Below, one piece after another: positions 35,713-48,039 of a stretch of 64,000 nt of DNA; within the stretch, counting starts at the first letter, position 1, and each line of letters starts with the position of its first letter. A program made the translations under genes and the position numbers. The notes under the pieces are model-generated. The model made no database searches and was not told the origin of the DNA. It saw only the letters and a program-made list of their open reading frames with translations. The DNA comes from Triplophysa rosa (Eukaryota > Chordata > Actinopteri > Cypriniformes > Nemacheilidae). The stretch spans positions 488,397 through 552,396 of the forward strand of contig NC_079901.1 of the NCBI RefSeq assembly GCF_024868665.1, written 5' to 3'.

Positions 35713-37164
35713 CAGGGGCGGACTTACCCATTAGGCAAAGGTAGGCAATCGCCTGGGGCCCCGAGCTACCAGGGGCCCCCAAAAGGAAGGGGTGGACTTA
35801 ACCAATATGCCATGTCAGCAGCCACGTAGAGCCCCAAGTAATCATCAAAATAGTCAGTACATCCCTGTTAACGATTTACGTTATTACATCTGTACGTAGG
35901 CACTCCCCCACCCCATTATAGATTAGAGTGGACCATTCCATTAGCACCGTATATGCGCGAGACGACATCAGCTGCAGCTAGAGAAAGTTAACGCAGCGGC
36001 GGAATTAGTACTGCCCACAGCGAGAGCGTCATTGCGTGGTACATTAGCTGCAAAACGAAGTAAAAGTCGCAGGGAAATAAAACAACAACGAAACGCAGCT
36101 ACATCACCAGAGAGGAAAAAGGACGATTTAAAAAAGATTGTTGCCAAAGTCTCTGCTTTTCCCCCACACAAACTCCACCACAAAAAACACGGAGAGAGGA
36201 CACACTTTGTATATAGTAATCCCAGATCAGGGTTTTTCCTGCATAAAGAAATTGGAGGCGGCCGGCTCAATCAAATTTTGTGCCGCCTTAGACTCTCGTC
36301 AAAAATGTGAAGTGTCTTCACAAAAAACACTGCGTGCATTATTAAACAGATTGTCATTTGTAACTGCAGTTACCCCACAATGGAGGCGCAGTTTGGTTAC
36401 CAGCAGTGAGACGCTGAAGTGTTCATTCTTGTTGAATCAGCGTTATTCTGTACACAGCGAGTTTGCCAGTATGAACGCACATTGCGATCAGAACGACTCG
36501 CAAACAAATGACTCCTTTGAACTAATTCGTTTACACAGAATGTAAGAGATCAGTGAATTGTTCAAAGCTCAGTGAACTACAAGAGAACGTAGGGTGTGAA
36601 TGAGCTTTGCTCATTTTGTTAGACTGGTTACTTATGGGCTAAAAAGTCTTATAAAAAAGGCTTATATTAAAATTTTCAACTTTTCTGTTTGATTGAATAC
36701 ATAATGCTTTATATAAAGCATTGTGCTCACTGCTCCGGGGGTACGTGTGTTCACTACTCTCTGGATGGGTTAAATGCAGAGGTCACATTTCATTACCTTG
36801 TACTTGTACATGTGCAATGACAATAAATTGAATCTAAATCTAAAATCTAAAAAAAAATATAACTTATTAGTTGTCATTTCATCACGAGCGTTGTACCACC
36901 TCTGCCTCATTTTGAGCCAGGAAAAACTCTGCAGATGTATTTTTCCCCTTGTTTTTCATTTGGGAATTCATTATTATTATTTTTTAATTAGTGAGTATCT
37001 GTGTTTATTAAGCTTAGTTTTCCCCTGACACTTTGACTGGGGGTGAAAAGTTGTGTGCTTTGAGGAGGAAGAAAAATAAGGGTTGCAGTAAAGTAAAATG
37101 GCGCATAGTTGGGGCCCCCATACATGGATTTGCCTAGGGCCCCACATCACTAAATCCGCCCCTG
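35713..37164. mobile_element. hAT-family transposon with 8-bp target duplication
   Basis: Termini CAGGGGCGGACTTACCC and AAATCCGCCCCTG are flanked by perfect TAAACAAC repeats (35705-35712, 37165-37172). It is 1,452 bp. Open frames near 36032-36310 and 36138-36545 are fragments. The Lys/Arg-rich first part (KRSKSRREIKQQRNA) could be the decayed N-terminus of a transposase, but no catalytic region remains. A SINE 3' fragment at 36724-36855 lies inside it. Confidence 0.9.
36724..36855 (+). mobile_element. SINE 3' fragment
   Basis: Nearly identical to the 3' half of the SINE at 31128-31425 (CACTGCTCCGGGGGTACGTG onward, ending CAATAAATTGAATCTAAATC). The tRNA part is missing, as in 5'-truncated insertion. 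Confidence 0.88.
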
Positions 37165-37172
37165 TAAACAAC

Positions 37173-38259
37173 TACATCTGAAATGTATTCAGGCTGGATT
37201 TGTTGTCAGTCAAACATGTATTAAATATTCTGGATCCGTAAGTGCAACTCAGAAGAGAAATCGCTGTCTTGATTTTGACTACAATGTCCCGTAAAAAAAC
37301 GAATAAAGTATGGCAGAAAATTACCAGTACATTTTCCTTTATTTTATGGACATTTCCGTTAATGCTAAAATGCAAATTAATGCAGTGCAAAATGTAAAAT
37401 ACAGGTTAAACAACTGTAAAAATGAATACAGAAAATTCCTTCATATTAATACAGTAGGCCTATATTGTGCAATGGGATTAACAGATTCTCGGTGAGTTGC
37501 CTTCTACAGTCTCTCTCTCTCTCTCTCTTTCATTCACATGCACATCCTGCCTCGTTATTTCTCACTAATAACTTCACTAAAGCAGCACAGCACTACTTTA
37601 GGCAAGGCAAGGCAAGTTTATTTATAGCACATTTCATACACAAGGGCAATTCAAAGTGCTTTACATAAAATGATTGACAGAAAGAAATAAGACGTATCTT
37701 TAAAATGCAAATGATTTAAGATCACAAATACTTTACATTTTAAGAGACAATAAAACAGCAATAAAATTGATTAAAAATGTGAGTGTATATATAAAAAGAA
37801 TAAGAGCAAAAGAAAAAGAAATGAGAAATAGAAGTGCAGTTGATGTAAACCAGTACAGTACACTTTAAAAGAAGTGATGGTTTGGAATTAGTATTATCAT
37901 ATTAAAAGAAAACACTACACAAGGTGATCTGGTGACTTCTTTATACTCCAGGCATAACAATACTTGTGTACTTTTTTTTAAGAACACACGTAGGATTCTG
38001 TACAGTAGCGTGACAGTCAAAATAAATCAGTTATGAAGTTGTTAACGAGAGGTTTTTTTGTACAATCATTGTGAAAACAAATGATACTGGCCTTGAGGTC
38101 TACAGTACAAACATGATGGAGCTACAGTCATGGTTTTTCAGGCAGATTTCAGTTTCTTCAAGTGTCTTGGAGACATTTCTTCTAAATTTACTCTGTCTAA
38201 GTTTTTACTCTTTCTTCATGTTATAATAGACATACCCAATGATAATGATGGTGAGACCA
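37173..38259. other. Intronic DNA with LINE/SINE-tail-like repeat
   Basis: 37512-37530 is a CT microsatellite. 37602-37680 (AGGCAAGGCAAGTTTATTTATAGC ... CAAAGTGCTTTACATAA) is a common fish interspersed-repeat end. Nothing else is recognised. Confidence 0.5.
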
Positions 38260-38483
38260 GGGGCCTCATGTACGAAGACTTGCGTTGATACGATACTAAA
38301 ACATTGCGTACGGACAAAGCTGTAAATGTGCATACGCACAAAAAAACTCACGCCAGACATGAAGTTGGCGTGGATGAACGCACATTCTCACGTTCATTTC
38401 ACTGTTAGTACATCCGACCGTGAGCGTGAAAGCTGGCGTATGCAAAGTTTTTGTGCGTACGCAGCATTGATACATGAGGCCCC
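38260..38483. mobile_element. Palindromic MITE, GGGGCCTCATGTA ends
   Basis: Inverted termini GGGGCCTCATGTACGAAG and TGATACATGAGGCCCC enclose palindromic GCGTACG-type sequence. CAG flanks the element on both sides, though it could partly belong to the terminus. Superfamily not assigned. Confidence 0.7.
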
Positions 38484-39031
38484 AGATCTCCATGTGGAGC
38501 ACTGGCTGTTGTCAAACTTGTACATACAAAAATCTCACTGGGTTATTATTACAGTTTTTTTCAATTGCTAAGAAGCATTTGACAATTCTTAAAATACTTT
38601 TTCTAAACTCTTAACACAGCAACACACCTACGTCACACAATTAGCCAAATAGTTAATTTTCTGCCCAAAACCACATTTTCTTAAATAAATACAAACTCTA
38701 CTTTTGAAAACGCAAAAAAACATTTTCAATATACACCAACTCTATCAAAACACTGCAAACCCGTTTCAAAATCGAATCATTCGGTCAAAACTTTAGCACT
38801 CATTTTCTATCCAACATGAACCCATAGTCAATCATAACGTAATGACTGTCAAAATATTAACAGTTGGTGGCATTACAAAAACTGCATTACTTGTCATGTT
38901 TCAGTTCTATCTGTATAGAACATACAATATGAAATCCATTTTTTTAATTCATTCAGCTGTGTGTGTGTGAATTCATGGTGCATTAGATATGTGTACAACA
39001 TAATATCTAAATGTGAAGGAGTCATCAATAC

Positions 39032-39097
39032 TTTATAGAATGTACAACTGAAATTCTGTCACTTGCTGTTTTTTTTTATAGTGGTACATTCTATAAA
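39032..39097. repeat. Hairpin downstream of the transposase
   Basis: TTTATAGAATGTAC (39032-39045) and its exact complement GTACATTCTATAAA (39084-39097). It lies inside the Tc1/IS630-like element, 3' of its transposase gene. Confidence 0.75.
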
Positions 39098-39271
39098 AAT
39101 AAAACAAAATGACAGGAAAAAAAGGCCCAGAAAAAAAGTCCTGTTCTAATCTATACGATCTTCACCATTTGGCCACATGTTCTCGTCTACATCACATCGT
39201 ATGTTGTCTCTCACTATACACCTTGGAAAGTAACACTTGGCATGCCTTATCCACCCCTGACAGTCTTCGAC

Positions 39272-40968
39272 CTAGATGTCTCTGCACCCAGCATCCATGG
39301 CATCCAGGAGGGGCATTTGGTCATGTGGCCGATGATCATATACTTTCCACCTCCAAGCAGAAAAAAATTCCTCAATGGGGTTGAGGAAAGGAGAGTATGG
39401 AGGAAGAAAAAGGGAAATCACTCTTGGATGTGCTGCAAACCAGTTTGTGATTGCATGTGAATGGTGGAATGCTACATTGTCCCATGTAATCACAAATGTC
39501 CTCATGTTTCCTCCCACCCGTTTTGCTTCTGGCACCAGTTGTTGGTGGAGGTCATCTAAAAACAAAAGGAGGCGCTCTGTTTTGTCGGGACCAATCTGGT
39601 TTTTCTGCAGGACCAAACCAACCCTGAGATTGCAGCACACATTGTGATATTTGCTCCTCTCTGACCTGGCACATCAACGGTGGCCCTTTTCCCAATTACA
39701 TTTCTTCCTCGTCTATGCGTTTTTGACAGGTTAAATCCCGCATCGTCTACATAAATGAATTCGTGCAGTGTCTGATTAGCCTCCAACTCCATAATTCTCT
39801 GAAAGAAAAATCAAACACAATTATTACATATATGCTTCAGAGTAGCTATAGAGAATAGTGAAAAAAGAGGTGTGGAATAGTCACTGTAGAATCAGACATA
39901 GTGTATAGACACCATACCTGGACGTATTGGTGCCGGAGTTCCTTGACCCGATCACTGTTTCTCTCAAAGGGAACCATGTACAACTGTTTCATTCGAATTC
40001 TGTGTTTGATCAGAGTCCGAGCAATGGTAGCCAGGCTGATGCTTTCCACGTTTTGGAATACCAGGTTGTCCTCTACAATTCTGGTCTGAATTTCGCTCAG
40101 TTTTATTGCATTGTCAGCAATGACCCATCCTACAATGGCATGTTCTTGGTCTTCACTGAGAAGCTTTCTTCTTCCCCCAGAGCGAGGAAGTCGTTGTGTC
40201 CTTTAGAGTAACAAAAATACAACATATTTGTATCTACTACTGGTGGTGGCCAGCAACGGTTGACCGTCTGAGATTAGGCTGGACTCTTTCACCAGCCACT
40301 CTCAATGATAGACCATGGTTTATCACATGGTCTATGATTGTGGCTCTTATTTCATCCGTGACAACAGCTCTTACTCTCCTTTGAACAGCACCACGCATTC
40401 TTACTCCTCTTCCCCTACCTCTCCTTCTCCCTTGTCCTGGTTCAACTAGTCCTCTTCCTGGTCCATCTAGTCCTCTCCCTCGACCATCTAGTCCTCTCCC
40501 TGGTCCATCTAGTCCTCTCCCTGGTCCATCTAGTCCTCTCCCTGGTCCATCTAGTCCTCTCCCTCGACCATCTAGTCCTCTCCCTCGACCATCTAGTCCT
40601 CTCCCTCGACCATCTAGTCCTCTCCCTCGACCATCTAGTCCTCTCCCTCGACCATCTAGTCCTCTCCCTCGACCATCTAGTCCTCTCCCTCGACCATCTA
40701 GTCCTCGACCATCTAGTCCTCTCCCTCGACCATCTAGTCCTCTCCCTCGACCATCTAGTCCTCTCCCTCGACCATCTAGTCCTCACCCTCGACCATCTAG
40801 TCCGCTCCCTCGACCATCTAGTCCTCTCCCTCGTCTAACTAGTCCACTAGTCCATTTTCTTTTAATCTTTGTTTGCTCCTCTGTGTTGTTATGTGTTGCT
40901 TTGAACAACACCAATCCAAAGACTGCCTTTTTATTGTGTATGTCCAAGTAATGGAAAGTCTTCAACAC
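39272..40968 (-). pseudogene. IS630/Tc1-like DDE transposase, intron-containing, decayed
   Basis: It would cut and paste the surrounding element. Read on the - strand, a Lys/Arg-rich N-terminus is followed by a 7-residue Arg/Gly repeat region. Next come helix-turn-helix-like segments (DEIRATIIDHVINHGLSLR; LATIARTLIKHRIRMKQLY) and the DDE core: FIYVDDAGFNL (first Asp), FVITWDNVAFHHS (second Asp), LPPYSPFLNPIEEFFSAW (Glu). An intron with good borders separates YVQ (ends 39918) from RIMELEANQT (starts 39798); a second near 40202-40235 is less clear. Defects are a TGA in one repeat unit (40783-40785) and a frameshift near 39615. The C-terminal 120 codons are open. Confidence 0.85.
40446..40850 (-). 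repeat. 21-bp minisatellite encoding a 7-residue Arg/Gly repeat
   Basis: About 19 units of CCATCTAGTCCTCTCCCTCGA on the + strand. In the transposase frame each unit encodes RGRGLDG. One unit is 6 bp shorter, which keeps the frame, and one has a substitution making a stop. Confidence 0.9.
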
Positions 40969-41719
40969 CTGGTTATGTCTGCTGATTGAGATTGGAATCA
41001 GCTATTTCTTACTCTAATTATCAGTAATTTAAAAATGCTTATCAGCTGTTTGAATATATTTTTAAATATTTGTTTCAATACTTTTGAGCTGATATTGTTG
41101 CAGAAGTAGAGGCTTTATACTGTATCTATGGTTTGGAAGAATAGGTCTTCATTTCTGGCATGCTGCGTTTAAGCATTTGTAAAAAAGACTATAAAGATCC
41201 ATGATTTTGGTATTGGGTATGCTTATATGTAAAGAAAATGTAGGCATTCTAGAAACATGTTAATTGACTGCATTTTGTTTGAAAACAACATGAATTGTGT
41301 TAATGGTATGGTCACAACAGACGGATGTTGTGCTAATTGTGTTTAGAGTTTTGAAAATGTGACTACAGATCGGTCAAAGGGATGTTAGCAATTGAAAAAA
41401 TCTGTATTATTGAAAATGCAAACTGATATTTCCTACTGACACACTACAGCAAAAGATAGAAAACAAATATTTTTGGTGTAAACGTATTAACATGCAAGAT
41501 AGGCTTGTGCACTTGTTTCCTGTGGACACAATGAAACTATGAATGAAATCATTAGAGGCCTGCATGGGTATTAAGATATGAACGTCTCCTGTGGAGCTAT
41601 TCAAGCCTTGGTAAACGTCTTTGTGCCCTCTTTAAACACACTTTCACCAAACTGGGGCAAATCAACATCTTCAAAGTAAGTGGAATATACTACTGCCGAA
41701 GCCAGATCAATTCAATAAA

Positions 41720-41773
41720 CAGATTTTATGTATAGGTCCTATACATAAAACAGATTTTATGTATAGGACCACA
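41720..41773. repeat. Short palindrome plus direct copy
   Basis: TTTATGTATAGG-T-CCTATACATAAA (41725-41749) is followed by another ACAGATTTTATGTATAGG. It forms a strong hairpin of unknown origin. Confidence 0.7.
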
Positions 41774-41932
41774 CGTAATTGCCTGCATTTAATGCAGAAC
41801 CTAAAACGCTAAAGTATTGAAGTGAAGAGGTCATCAGACTGGAGTAGACAGCTGTTCCTCCAGGAATGTGAAAAGAGAGATTTATATGACTGACTGCCAG
41901 CAAGAACGATTGGGGTAGTGTAAGGACTAAGG

Positions 41933-42122
41933 TAGTGTTAAAACAGCACATTTTGTGTTCAGTTAAGGATAACACATCGCTGTGTTATTTCTGGGACAAC
42001 ACATTTAGTGTTATTTTTAACACAACTTGTGTTGTCCCTTTCATTCAAACAAAAACAACACACAGTGTTAAAATAACACATCATATTTTAAATAGCTCAA
42101 CACAAACAATGTGTTAATAATT
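41933..42122. repeat. AACACA/TGTGTT-rich interspersed repeat
   Basis: Many short AACACA and TGTGTT motifs in both orientations, probably a decayed inverted-repeat element. Confidence 0.5.
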
Positions 42123-43429
42123 AACAAATGGTTTTTGAGAGTGTAGCAGTGAAGAAGAGAAGTCTGGAAGTTATGGAAATAGTCTTTAACATGAAATATG
42201 TCATGGAAACCAGCTGCGGCTCGTCTGTGTGGGCAGGTGGGGCAGTGCCGCTCCAAAACATTTGTCCACTTGAAAACATAAAAATAAATGGAATCTACGT
42301 TGTTCACTTGGATGTGTTCAGCATTATATGTTCAGGGTTTACTGACTACTTTAAGAATATATAAGGACATTTAGTGCTTGGCTTCTGCAGATAGTTTGGC
42401 TATGTAACGAACTGCAAGAGGGGAAGAGACACCACGACTCAATATCTTTAAAAACTTATTTTGTTTCTACCTCACGACAACATATGGTAGAAGGGCAATG
42501 GACATTAAATTACAATAAAAAGTCATCAAAATTTGAAGTATCAATAAAAGTAAAATTTCAAAAAGAAGTAAAAATAAAAACATTTGCAATAACAAGAAGT
42601 GCAATAAAAGTAACAAGAGAACCCATATTCATTAGAAACAATTGTAACAACCGTTTCCACAGTATGGCAGTATGCAAGTTCACAATTAAAGTGACATTAT
42701 TCTTTAAAGTGACAAGTGGAGATAAAGTGAGGGCCATCTGCCCTCATGAGCTCAACAGCGCCCCAAATTATTTAAATCAGTGGTGAAAAAGGGAAGTGCA
42801 CCAAGAGTAAATTACATGGTAGGATTTACTCATTTTTTTTGTACATTTGCACAAGTTTTTGCAAAAAACTTGCTCAGAATGCAGATATAACCCTACAATT
42901 CCAATGTGAAGGTGTATGTTACTCTGCATCGGTTGAGCAAATTAATCAGATTATCAACTTGGTACAGATCTCTGGTTTAATCAGGGCGATATACAGTACA
43001 TGTATGCTTGCTTTTTTCCTTGCGTATTTAAATAGACCTCTTCGGATGGAAAGAACTGCCTGTTTCAGTTATACAAATGTTTGAAGAAAATACAACCAAC
43101 AGAATATTTATAACCGATTTAAATGGTTGAACAAATATCTTTAAGATTTCATTATGTAAGATTAAAAAAAAAAATCTAAAACCAGAAGTGCTTCTGGACC
43201 AGTGTTCATATCTTCTAAAGTTGTCTATAGTTGGGTCTTATTTAACTCCAGTTTAATACTTTCAGCTGTGAATAGTTGGATTTATAGCATTCCTAATTAC
43301 ATTTGAACAGAATTTACTCTTGATGATAAATTGCCCATATATAATAACATAGAAAACCGAAATGACCAGACCCATTAATAAAATGACCAGTGTCCAGGTT
43401 ATCTAAAGACCAAAATACCTGTCATGGTT
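42123..43429. other. Intronic DNA, nothing recognised
   Basis: AT-rich sequence with only short chance frames. Confidence 0.35.
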
Positions 43430-43740
43430 GTAAAATCACCGGTTGTAATAGTATGGACTCTTTGTTGGTTCTGTTTGCCCTGTCTTAGTTTTCTGTTCTG
43501 CTGTTCTGTTAATTAGTTCATCAGTTTCACCTGTGTTTCGTTCATCATCTCATTAATTCGTTTGTTTGCTTTATGTATTTAAGCCCTTTGTTTTCCTGAG
43601 TTCAATGTCCGGTTTTAACTTATATTACATGTGTGTTTGCTCCTGTCTTTCGGGTGGAATTATTAAACCCCATTGGATTATACTTCTTCGTAGTGCGCTT
43701 GGTTTATATACTCACATCCCGTGACACCGGTATGTAAATC
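43430..43740 (+). repeat. Unclassified interspersed repeat
   Basis: It shares layout with 46980-47330 and, inverted, 31750-32100: TTAATTA...CACCTG, then a TTTAAGCCCTTTGTTTTCCTG-type block, then ATTAAACCCC near the 3' end. Probably one diverged non-autonomous family. Confidence 0.5.
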
Positions 43741-43879
43741 ACCATCACATTAATGAGAGACTCAATCCTTTAGTTTATATGTGCTCTTGTGAAAATAAAT
43801 AGGAATAGAATTAAAATCTCATTCTAGAAAGTGAAATAATCAAAATATAATTATACATAATATATAATGAAGGAAGTTG

Positions 43880-44115
43880 CTAGCCATCCAGTTTTTTATG
43901 TCTATTATACATTGTTGATGTGTTTTCATGGGGACTCAAGAAGATATAGATTTGGGTATCATCATGTAATATTGAAAACTATTTCATGTCTCTTAATTAT
44001 AGCTAGCTAGCTAAATCTAGCATGTATAGTGTGAAGAACATAGGTCATAGTACTGAGCCCTGTGGCACTCCGTACTGAACTGTGATCAGTATGACACATC
44101 TTCAGCCTCTTCACA
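43880..44115 (-). pseudogene. L2-like LINE reverse-transcriptase remnant
   Basis: The - strand reads VQYGVPQGSVL at about 44060-44095, followed by a decayed version of the downstream RT region (ADD-type box lost, DIKNWM-like end). Stops are frequent. Confidence 0.7.
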
Positions 44116-45380
44116 CCTTAATTGAGACTTGAGGCCTACTCAGTGAAACTTTTCACTCGTATCTCCAAAATTGCAAGAGATTGGAATTTAAAGAAGGTTT
44201 TACATTATCTTTTTTAATTAGACACATTTATTAACAATATCACTTGTATTTCCTTGGGACAAAACTGACATTATAAAGTAAAGTGAGAATTAAATGAAAG
44301 GGACTGAAAGTATGGGGAAGAGGAACAAGAGTAAGAGGAGTGAGACTGAGGAGAGGAGTATGAGGGAGATGATGGGGAGAAAAAGGGCAACGAGGAAGAG
44401 GACAAAAACCTGACAGGATGCTCACATTTTTTACAGTAAAAAGCCTGTTTGTTTACAGTATTTTTAAATGTACTGTAAATGTATTTGTCTGTTACTGTCA
44501 AAGTCAAACACATGAATTCGGTTTTCTCCAGCATTTCTGTTTACAGTGAAAAACTAAACTGAGAATGTATATTTACTGGATAAACTGTAGTATGAGTTCT
44601 GACAAACTCCACTGCAAACTGAACATGCGTCCGACACTACAGTAGTGTTTTACATTTCTCATATCTGTTTGTAGTGTGGTGTATATTTGATAATCATTTG
44701 ATGGTGTTTGATGGCTGTCCATGTTTAGAAAACTAGTTTCAATGAAGTGCATTTGCAAGAAAAGTGACAGGTTGAGTGTTTGGAGAAAATCTTGTTTTGG
44801 TTTTTATTTATACTTATGCATCGTTGTCCGCGTCGACAGGCAATGACCACTAGGTGTCAGTGTTCACGCGCGTGTTGCTTGTGTAACCAAGACAAGAGCC
44901 GAAGAAGAAGCAGCTTGTTGTGTACGCTGCCTGTTGGCAAAGCTTTAAGCAGTGATAGCAGCAAGTAAACAGTCACTTTTGTTGCAGCTTCCGTTGTTAA
45001 ACCTAAAACAGATATTTTACTTAGATAATTCATTCGGTAAACGCGTAAACGTGTTTTTTTACCTGAAGGAGGGGTTCAAATGGATCAATCACAGCGCTTG
45101 CGGTCCGCGTAGGGCCCGCGTTGAGTTGACGCGTTGTTACATTTTTGGAGAGGTGCTACGTACGGCGTAGGTCCTACACACGACCATAAATTAGCCTTAA
45201 TCGTGCTTTTATTAATGTAGCTCTAGTCCCTACTTTCATTATGTGAAAATGTGGCCTCATATTATTCTTAACATGCTGTTTCATGTTGTGTAAGAAAATG
45301 AACAGATTTACTAAAAAATTGTTAATTATTTTTAGAGTAAAGCAACAGCACAAAACTGGATTTCTGGAGTGGATGAACGG
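44116..45380. other. Intronic DNA, nothing recognised
   Basis: No gene or delimited element. A purine-rich stretch lies at 44285-44410. Confidence 0.35.
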
Positions 45381-45384
45381 AAGT

Positions 45385-45790
<406 letters not shown>

Positions 45791-46979
45791 TGAGTGTGTG
45801 TGTTTGTGGAGCAGGGGTCCCGGATTTACACTCACTCTGCTTTAATTTGCATGCTGTTTTTATGGCATTCATTCTGGGTTCACATTGTAATGTGTGTGTG
45901 TGTATGTGTGTGTGCCCGCCAGCGCTCTCATGGGGTTGAAAAGCTGTCAGTCCCTGAGAGACTTCAAAAGCTCAGCAGCTCTGTGATCAGTCTACTCTTT
46001 GACTTCACTGACAGGCTCCAGCTACACACACACACACACCGCTGATGCGCATGCGTTTCTGTAACACTGCACAGTAAAACGCTCATGTCCATGTGTGTGC
46101 TCATTATGTGCTTCACATCAAATTTTATGAAGTGCTTCTCTTTCATCATGTCATTGAGACTCATCAATATTTCAGTCATCCATTCTGATTGATAATGTTT
46201 GCTCATGCAGGATTTTCATCTGTTGCTCTACATCACTCTGTCATTCTTTCAGTGCACCAGTGTATTTTTTATTACTCTATCAAGATAATTGAGAAGAGTA
46301 ACACGACACTGCCGGCTTTCGATAAAATGATGTTTTTCATAGCTGTACACATTTCCACAAAATTATAATGCACGTCATGTCATACATAAAAAAATGTGTG
46401 CTTTTCTTTTAAGAGTAACTCATTAATTAATTTAGTAAATTGAGTCTAAAATGTTGTTGTGCTTTAATCTACTAATAACAGTGTAATAACAACTTCAATC
46501 AATGACAAGAAAGTCTGCAGAGGAGGAACACTGAAATAAAGTCTAAGTTTATTTATAAAGCACTTTCTGAAAACAACAAGTGTTTGCCAAAGTGCTGTAC
46601 TAAGATGAGTAAAATACAACAATAATGGAGAAACAACAACAACAACAAAACAAAGCACTATAAAACGAACAGGTCTCACAATGTGTTAAATGACAAACTG
46701 TAAAAGTCCATTTTTAAACTAAAACAGCAAGTGTTTGGGTCTGTCTAATATATAAAGGTAGGTTGTTCCAGAGTTTTGGGGCCGCCACTGCAAACGCACA
46801 GCCACGCCTGCTCTTCAGCCTTGTCATGGTTCTGCCACCAGACCAAGAAAGACATGACATGAGGAGGCAGAATCATGACAGAACCTCATGTTCAATGTGG
46901 AGAGAGACATTTTTGGCCCTTATGGCTTGCCATACACTCTCTCCGGTCTCGTCTTTGTCCCCGCCCCCTCATTTCCTCA
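45791..46979. other. Intronic DNA with short simple repeats
   Basis: (GT)n at 45892-45913 and (CA)n at 46024-46040. 46545-46620 (TTTATTTATAAAGCAC ... GCCAAAGTGCTGTACTAA) is a LINE/SINE-tail-like repeat in the style of 37602-37680. Confidence 0.5.
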
Positions 46980-47330
46980 TTATTGATTGTTAATTATTTC
47001 ATGCCCCACAGCTGTCCCCCTCTTGATTTGATCCCTTTATAATGCCCTTGTGTTTTCTTGTGCTGGTTCATTGTGATTGTATTGTGAGTTCCTGTGCCTT
47101 GTCAAAGTGTAGTCTAGTCTAGTTTAGTTATTTGTAGTGCAATGTCATATGTAACTTCAGTCTTGTTTAAGTGTAGTTAGTCTTAGTCCTGTCTTGCCAT
47201 GTATTATATTCCCCCGTTTTGTTGTTTTACCCCCTCGTGGGTTTTTGGTTTTGTCTTTGTTGTTATTAAATGTCTTGTTAACCCCTTACCCGCTGTCTGC
47301 ACCTGGGACCTCCACGATCTTGACAAGCCT
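46980..47330 (+). repeat. Unclassified interspersed repeat
   Basis: Relative of 43430-43740 and of 31750-32100 in reverse orientation (CATGCCCCACA..., AATGCCCTTGTGTTTTC, TTATTAAATGTCTTG). Confidence 0.55.
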
Positions 47331-47344
47331 TGCAAGAGGGATGA

Positions 47345-47800
47345 CTAAAAACGAATGGTCAGCAGACCTATGTAAGTACTCATGACGATGCAAGCTTTAT
47401 TAAATCCAAAAGATATCGTGGCGCCATTTAGAGCATTAAACACAAAAACGAGGATCTTCAAATCGATTCTAAAACACACAGGAAGCCAATGAAGAGAGGC
47501 CAGAATGGGAATGATGTGTTCTCGCTTTCGTGCTCCTGTTAATAAACGAGCTGCTGTATTCTGCACCAACTGATATCGGGTAAGAGTCTGACTGATACCC
47601 ACATTACAGTAATCAAGACGGGTTGAGATAAAAATATGTACATATGTATGCTTTCAAAATCTTTAAAAGACTTCAGCTTGGATGGTTGCCTCAACTGGAT
47701 GAAACTAGATTTAACTAGTCAATTAATCTGTTTGTCCAGTTTGAAGTCACATACAGACGTGCTCAAATTTGTTTCGTGCCCCTCCACAAAAAACGAAGAA
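47345..47800 (-). pseudogene. L2-like LINE RT C-terminal remnant
   Basis: On the - strand there are pieces of the RT thumb region: DFKLDKQIN, then FISTRLDYCN, then LVQNTAARLLTGARKRE and ILASLHWLPVCFRIDLKILVFVFNALNG. It overlaps in domain content with the larger LINE at 49605, so it is an independent copy, not its missing 3' end. Confidence 0.85.
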
Positions 47801-48039
47801 TGCACAATTTTCTCTGAAATAACTGTTAGTGAGTAACTCATTAGTGCAATGTGCCGAACAACCACAAGTGCAGCGTCTTGCTGTGGGGAGCATAAAGCAT
47901 TTTGTTCACAAGTGTGTAAACATATGGTCACGCTCTCTTGACTCAGTCTCAGTACGAGCTCATCTGTGATGATTCACGTAGGCGACTGATGTCTGCTCGC
48001 GACGGAGGAGAATGCACACTGCATTTAATTTTCTCCCTG

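Larger units (their letters stand above)
38552..41404 (-). mobile_element. Tc1/IS630-like DNA transposon with TIRs and TA duplication
   Basis: The ends are inverted copies: CAGTTTTTTTCAATTGCTAA on the left, and TTAGCAATTGAAAAAATCTG on the right. Looser similarity continues inward (TTTGAC, CTCTTAACACA / TCTAAACACA). TA dinucleotides flank both sides (38550-38551, 41405-41406), the Tc1/mariner target duplication. At 2,853 bp it encloses a DDE transposase on the - strand. The termini are well preserved but the gene is broken, so this copy is not autonomous. Confidence 0.9.
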
